Source: Holophagaceae bacterium (lineage in GTDB: Bacteria; Acidobacteriota; Holophagae; Holophagales; Holophagaceae). From it: DNA of 9,719 bases. Below, in pieces: positions 7,638 through 9,719 of the stretch; positions within the stretch are counted from its first letter, which is position 1, and every line of letters starts with the position of its first letter. The DNA is taken from contig JANXQX010000064.1 in NCBI GenBank assembly GCA_025353305.1, positions 1-9,719 of the forward strand. Reading direction: 5' to 3'. The position numbers were made by a program, and so were the translations under genes. The notes beneath the pieces are model-generated. The model saw nothing but the letters and a program-made list of their open reading frames with translations. It was not told the origin of the DNA and did not search any database.

Positions 7638-9152
7638 ATGAATCCCAATCAGTACCGTGAGGTCCGTCTCGAAAAGCTCGGAAAGCTGAAGGCTCTGGGC
7701 CTGGACGTTTGGCCGCGCAAGGCGGAGAGAACCCACGGCATCAGCGAAATCATCGAGGTCTACGGAGGTTATGACGGGCCCGCACTGGAGGAACATCCAC
7801 GCACCGTGTCGGTCATGGGCCGCATCGTGGCCTACCGCGACAGTGGCAAGACGGCCTTCCTGAACATCGGCGAGGCCGGGCAGAAGCTCCAGGTCTACAT
7901 GCGGAAGGACGCCTTGAGCGAAACCGATTGGGAGGTCGTACGGCTTCTGGACATGGGTGATTTCATCAGCGTCACGGGAACGCTCATGCGCACGAAAACC
8001 GGCGAACTCACGGTACGAGCATCGCGTGTCCAATTTCTTTCCAAGGCCCTGCTTCCATTGCCGGAGAAGTGGCATGGCCTGCAGGACAAAGAGCTCCGCT
8101 ATCGCCAGCGCTACCTGGACCTCATCAGCAATCCCGAGGTGATCCAGACATTTGTGCTCCGCTCGAAGATCCTCGCGGGAATCCGTCATTACATGGAGCA
8201 CATGGCCTATCTCGAAGTGGAAACGCCCATGATGCAGCCCATTCCCGGCGGCGCCACGGCCCGCCCCTTCATCACCCACCACAACGCGCTGGACATGCCG
8301 CTCTACCTGCGCGTGGCACCCGAGTTGTACCTGAAACGGCTCATCGTCGGCGGCTTCCACAAGGTTTTCGAGATCAACCGCAACTTCCGCAATGAAGGCT
8401 TGAGCGCCCGTCATAACCCGGAATTCACGATGCTGGAATCCTACGCGGCAGGCGATGATCTGCGCGACGTGATGGTGCTCACCGAAAATATGTTTGCCGA
8501 GATGGCGATCCTTTGCGGTGGCCTGGATCGGCCCTTCGGCGACCACATCATCAGTTACGCAACCCCCTTCCGTCGCCTGAGCCTCAAGGACGCCATCGCC
8601 GAATTTGGCCAGATCGACCGGGAGCGTCTGGAACGCACCGACGACATCGTGCACCTGGCCAAGGAAGCCCATCTCGAAGACATCGAGAAGAAAGGCCCTG
8701 GCGTCCTGCTGGGGGAGCTCTTCGAACATCACGTTGAAAAACAGCTCATCCAGCCCACCTTCATCACCGACTATCCCATCGAGCTGAGTCCGCTCACCAA
8801 GACCCTGCCCGGCAATGACATGTTCGTGGACCGCTTCGAGCTGTTCATCGGCGGCATGGAATTGGCGAACGCCTATTCGGAACTCAATGACCCCGTAGAC
8901 CAATTGGGTCGCTTCATGTCCCAGATGAGTGAGCGCGAGAGCGGCAATGACGAAGCCATGATGCTGGACCTGGATTTCGTCAACGCCCTGGAGCACGGCT
9001 TCCCGCCCACCGGCGGCCTGGGCGTCGGCATCGACCGCATGGTGATGCTCATGACGAACGCCGCCAGCATCCGAGATGTGATTCTTTTCCCACTAATGCG
9101 GCCCCAGACTGAAAAACCAGGAATGGAGAACGACGGTCATGAAGACGAATAA
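7638..9152 (+). CDS. lysS: lysyl-tRNA synthetase, class II
   Basis: Charges tRNA-Lys with lysine using ATP; cytoplasmic homodimer. The 504-aa product has the usual class IIb layout: an N-terminal OB-fold anticodon-binding domain (about 57-140) and then a catalytic domain. Motif 1 lies around 178-200 (ILAGIRHYMEHMAYLEVETP), motif 2 at FEINRNFRNEGLSARHNPEF (244-263) and motif 3 at GLGVGIDRMVML (460-471). Lysine-site segments such as ATARPFITHHN (206-216) and LRVAPELYLKRL (224-235) fit LysRS rather than AspRS or AsnRS. The ATG has GGAG 5 nt upstream. The C-terminal tail after FPLMRP is a short acidic extension, MENDGHEDE (496-504). The gene is single, behind the octamer hairpin, with an 86-nt gap before the HicB-like gene. 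A 458-codon open frame on the opposite strand of this gene is a shadow. Confidence 0.98.
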   Translation: MNPNQYREVRLEKLGKLKALGLDVWPRKAERTHGISEIIEVYGGYDGPALEEHPRTVSVMGRIVAYRDSGKTAFLNIGEAGQKLQVYMRKDALSETDWEVVRLLDMGDFISVTGTLMRTKTGELTVRASRVQFLSKALLPLPEKWHGLQDKELRYRQRYLDLISNPEVIQTFVLRSKILAGIRHYMEHMAYLEVETPMMQPIPGGATARPFITHHNALDMPLYLRVAPELYLKRLIVGGFHKVFEINRNFRNEGLSARHNPEFTMLESYAAGDDLRDVMVLTENMFAEMAILCGGLDRPFGDHIISYATPFRRLSLKDAIAEFGQIDRERLERTDDIVHLAKEAHLEDIEKKGPGVLLGELFEHHVEKQLIQPTFITDYPIELSPLTKTLPGNDMFVDRFELFIGGMELANAYSELNDPVDQLGRFMSQMSERESGNDEAMMLDLDFVNALEHGFPPTGGLGVGIDRMVMLMTNAASIRDVILFPLMRPQTEKPGMENDGHEDE

Positions 9153-9191
9153 GATGAACCTGGTCGGATAGTTTAAGGTATGGCCAACGCA

Positions 9192-9197
9192 TAGAAT
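9192..9197 (+). promoter_or_regulatory. possible -10 box for the HicB/HicA pair
   Basis: TAGAAT differs from TATAAT at one base and lies 41 nt before the HicB-like ATG. No good -35 hexamer is seen at the right spacing. No clear intrinsic terminator separates lysS from this pair, so read-through from lysS is an alternative. Confidence 0.25.
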
Positions 9198-9238
9198 CGA
9201 ATTTTGCAGACCCCCGGGATGATCGAACAGAGGCAAAC

Positions 9239-9457
9239 ATGGCCCAGGCCCAACCCGAAATCATTTTCCTCGTCGAATCCGATCCTGAGGATGGCTTCAC
9301 GGCCCGCGCGATCGGACAATCCATCTTCACCCAGGCTGAGACTTTTGATGCTTTGAAGGAGGCCGTGCGTGAAGCCGTGCTCTGTCATTACGACGAAGGG
9401 CAGGCTCCGAAACTAATTCGACTGCATCAGGTCCACGACACCCTCCTTGCTGTATGA
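9239..9457 (+). CDS. HicB-like antitoxin (short form, no DNA-binding domain)
   Basis: The 72-aa product resembles the partial RNase-H-like fold of HicB antitoxins: a first strand EIIFLVE (7-13), the turn SDPEDGFTARAIG (14-26), a helix ETFDALKEAVREAVLCHY (34-51) and a last strand PKLIRLHQV (57-65). HicB binds and neutralises the HicA mRNA interferase. Typical HicB proteins (about 110-145 aa) add a C-terminal HTH or ribbon-helix-helix domain for autoregulation; none is present and the protein ends right after the fold. From memory, close relatives are often mislabelled 2-oxoisovalerate dehydrogenase E1 beta subunit, which is wrong for a protein of this size. AGAGG (9229-9233) precedes the ATG. 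The stop overlaps the next start as ATGA. Antitoxin-before-toxin order is the reverse of E. coli hicAB. Family assignment is fairly sure; activity is untested. Confidence 0.8.
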   Translation: MAQAQPEIIFLVESDPEDGFTARAIGQSIFTQAETFDALKEAVREAVLCHYDEGQAPKLIRLHQVHDTLLAV

Positions 9458-9699
9458 ACCGCCTTCCACGCGATCTAAAAGGGCTTGAACTTGCCACGAA
9501 GCTGGCCATCCTTGGCTACGTGATCACACGGCAGAAGGGCAGCCATATCTGTCTGACCCAGCCCGGGCCTCCAGAAACACACTTGACCATTCCAGCCCAC
9601 GACCCGCTTCGGGTGGGAACGCTTGCCAACATTCTGGATGAAGTTTCCACTCACCTACATCTCTCGCGCCAGGAAATCCTGGACCGTCTCACAGGTTGA
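9454..9699 (+). CDS. hicA: HicA-like toxin (mRNA interferase)
   Basis: The 81-aa product has the HicA/YcfA layout, a small double-stranded-RNA-binding-like fold. It starts with RLPRDLKGLELATKLAILGY (3-22), then VITRQKGSHICLT with candidate catalytic His31 in GSH, then TIPAHDPLRVGTLANIL (45-61) and a C-terminal helix SRQEILDRLTG. HicA enzymes cleave mRNA independently of the ribosome and are held in check by HicB. The length is normal for the family and the key His is present, so the toxin looks intact. The ATG overlaps the antitoxin stop (ATGA), and the bases just upstream (CACCCTCCTTGCTGT) hold no Shine-Dalgarno. Translation therefore probably depends on ribosomes finishing the antitoxin gene. 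Confidence 0.87.
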   Translation: MNRLPRDLKGLELATKLAILGYVITRQKGSHICLTQPGPPETHLTIPAHDPLRVGTLANILDEVSTHLHLSRQEILDRLTG

Positions 9700-9702
9700 A
9701 CC

Positions 9703-9719
9703 ATGTCCGTCCCGATGCT
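9703..9719 (+). CDS. possible start of a further gene, cut by the window edge
   Basis: An ATG at 9703, 3 nt after the HicA stop codon, opens a frame (M-S-V-P-M) that runs off the window. Only a weak CAGG (9692-9695) precedes it. Five codons are too few to identify anything, and the call rests on its tight spacing and shared strand with the preceding genes. Confidence 0.25.

Noticed and set aside
7620..8996. 458-codon open frame on the minus strand opposite lysS.
   Set aside because: lysS on the plus strand is unmistakable with all class II motifs. The antisense frame is a by-product of GC-rich codon bias and its translation shows no family features.

Overview
The window reads as a stretch of chromosome from a GC-rich, Gram-negative bacterium. 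Four housekeeping enzymes (CTP synthase, transketolase, citrate synthase, lysyl-tRNA synthetase) are interspersed with small envelope genes and a toxin-antitoxin pair. Gram-negative character is inferred from two exported proteins that look like outer-membrane beta-barrels, one ending in the classical terminal Phe. The citrate synthase is of the eukaryotic/mitochondrial-like type known from Geobacteraceae and scattered other bacteria. With the DUF3187-like protein and the general sequence style, this suggests Acidobacteriota (Holophaga/Geothrix-like) or Desulfobacterota-like bacteria. That placement is a low-confidence inference and no marker here settles it.

Layout. Bases 1-109 are a leader with a short tandem CTTGGCG repeat. 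pyrG (110-1759, +) is followed by a small secreted or outer-membrane protein of unknown function (1813-2418, +) and by tkt (2457-4448, +). The gaps are short (53 and 38 nt), so these three may be co-transcribed. A strong hairpin (4481-4516) separates tkt from the convergent citrate synthase gene (4542-5858, -). A divergent promoter region (5859-6000) serves citrate synthase on the minus strand. On the plus strand it serves a two-gene unit: a single-pass membrane protein (6001-6474, GTG start) coupled by a 4-nt overlap to a DUF3187-like outer-membrane protein (6471-7460, TTG start). A large inverted repeat built of 8-nt units (about 7466-7564) separates this pair from lysS (7638-9152, +). lysS is followed by a HicB-like antitoxin (9239-9457) and a HicA-like toxin (9454-9699), overlapping by 4 nt, and by the possible first codons of another gene (9703 onward).

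The housekeeping genes are complete and keep their catalytic motifs. The candidates for new biology are modest: the coupled membrane-protein/DUF3187 pair with a G8 tract in its second gene, the octamer-built hairpin, an HTH-less HicB/HicA pair whose toxin has no Shine-Dalgarno of its own, and a GCTANACT element shared by three promoters. I see no phage, transposon, CRISPR array, rRNA or tRNA gene, and no convincing large undescribed system.
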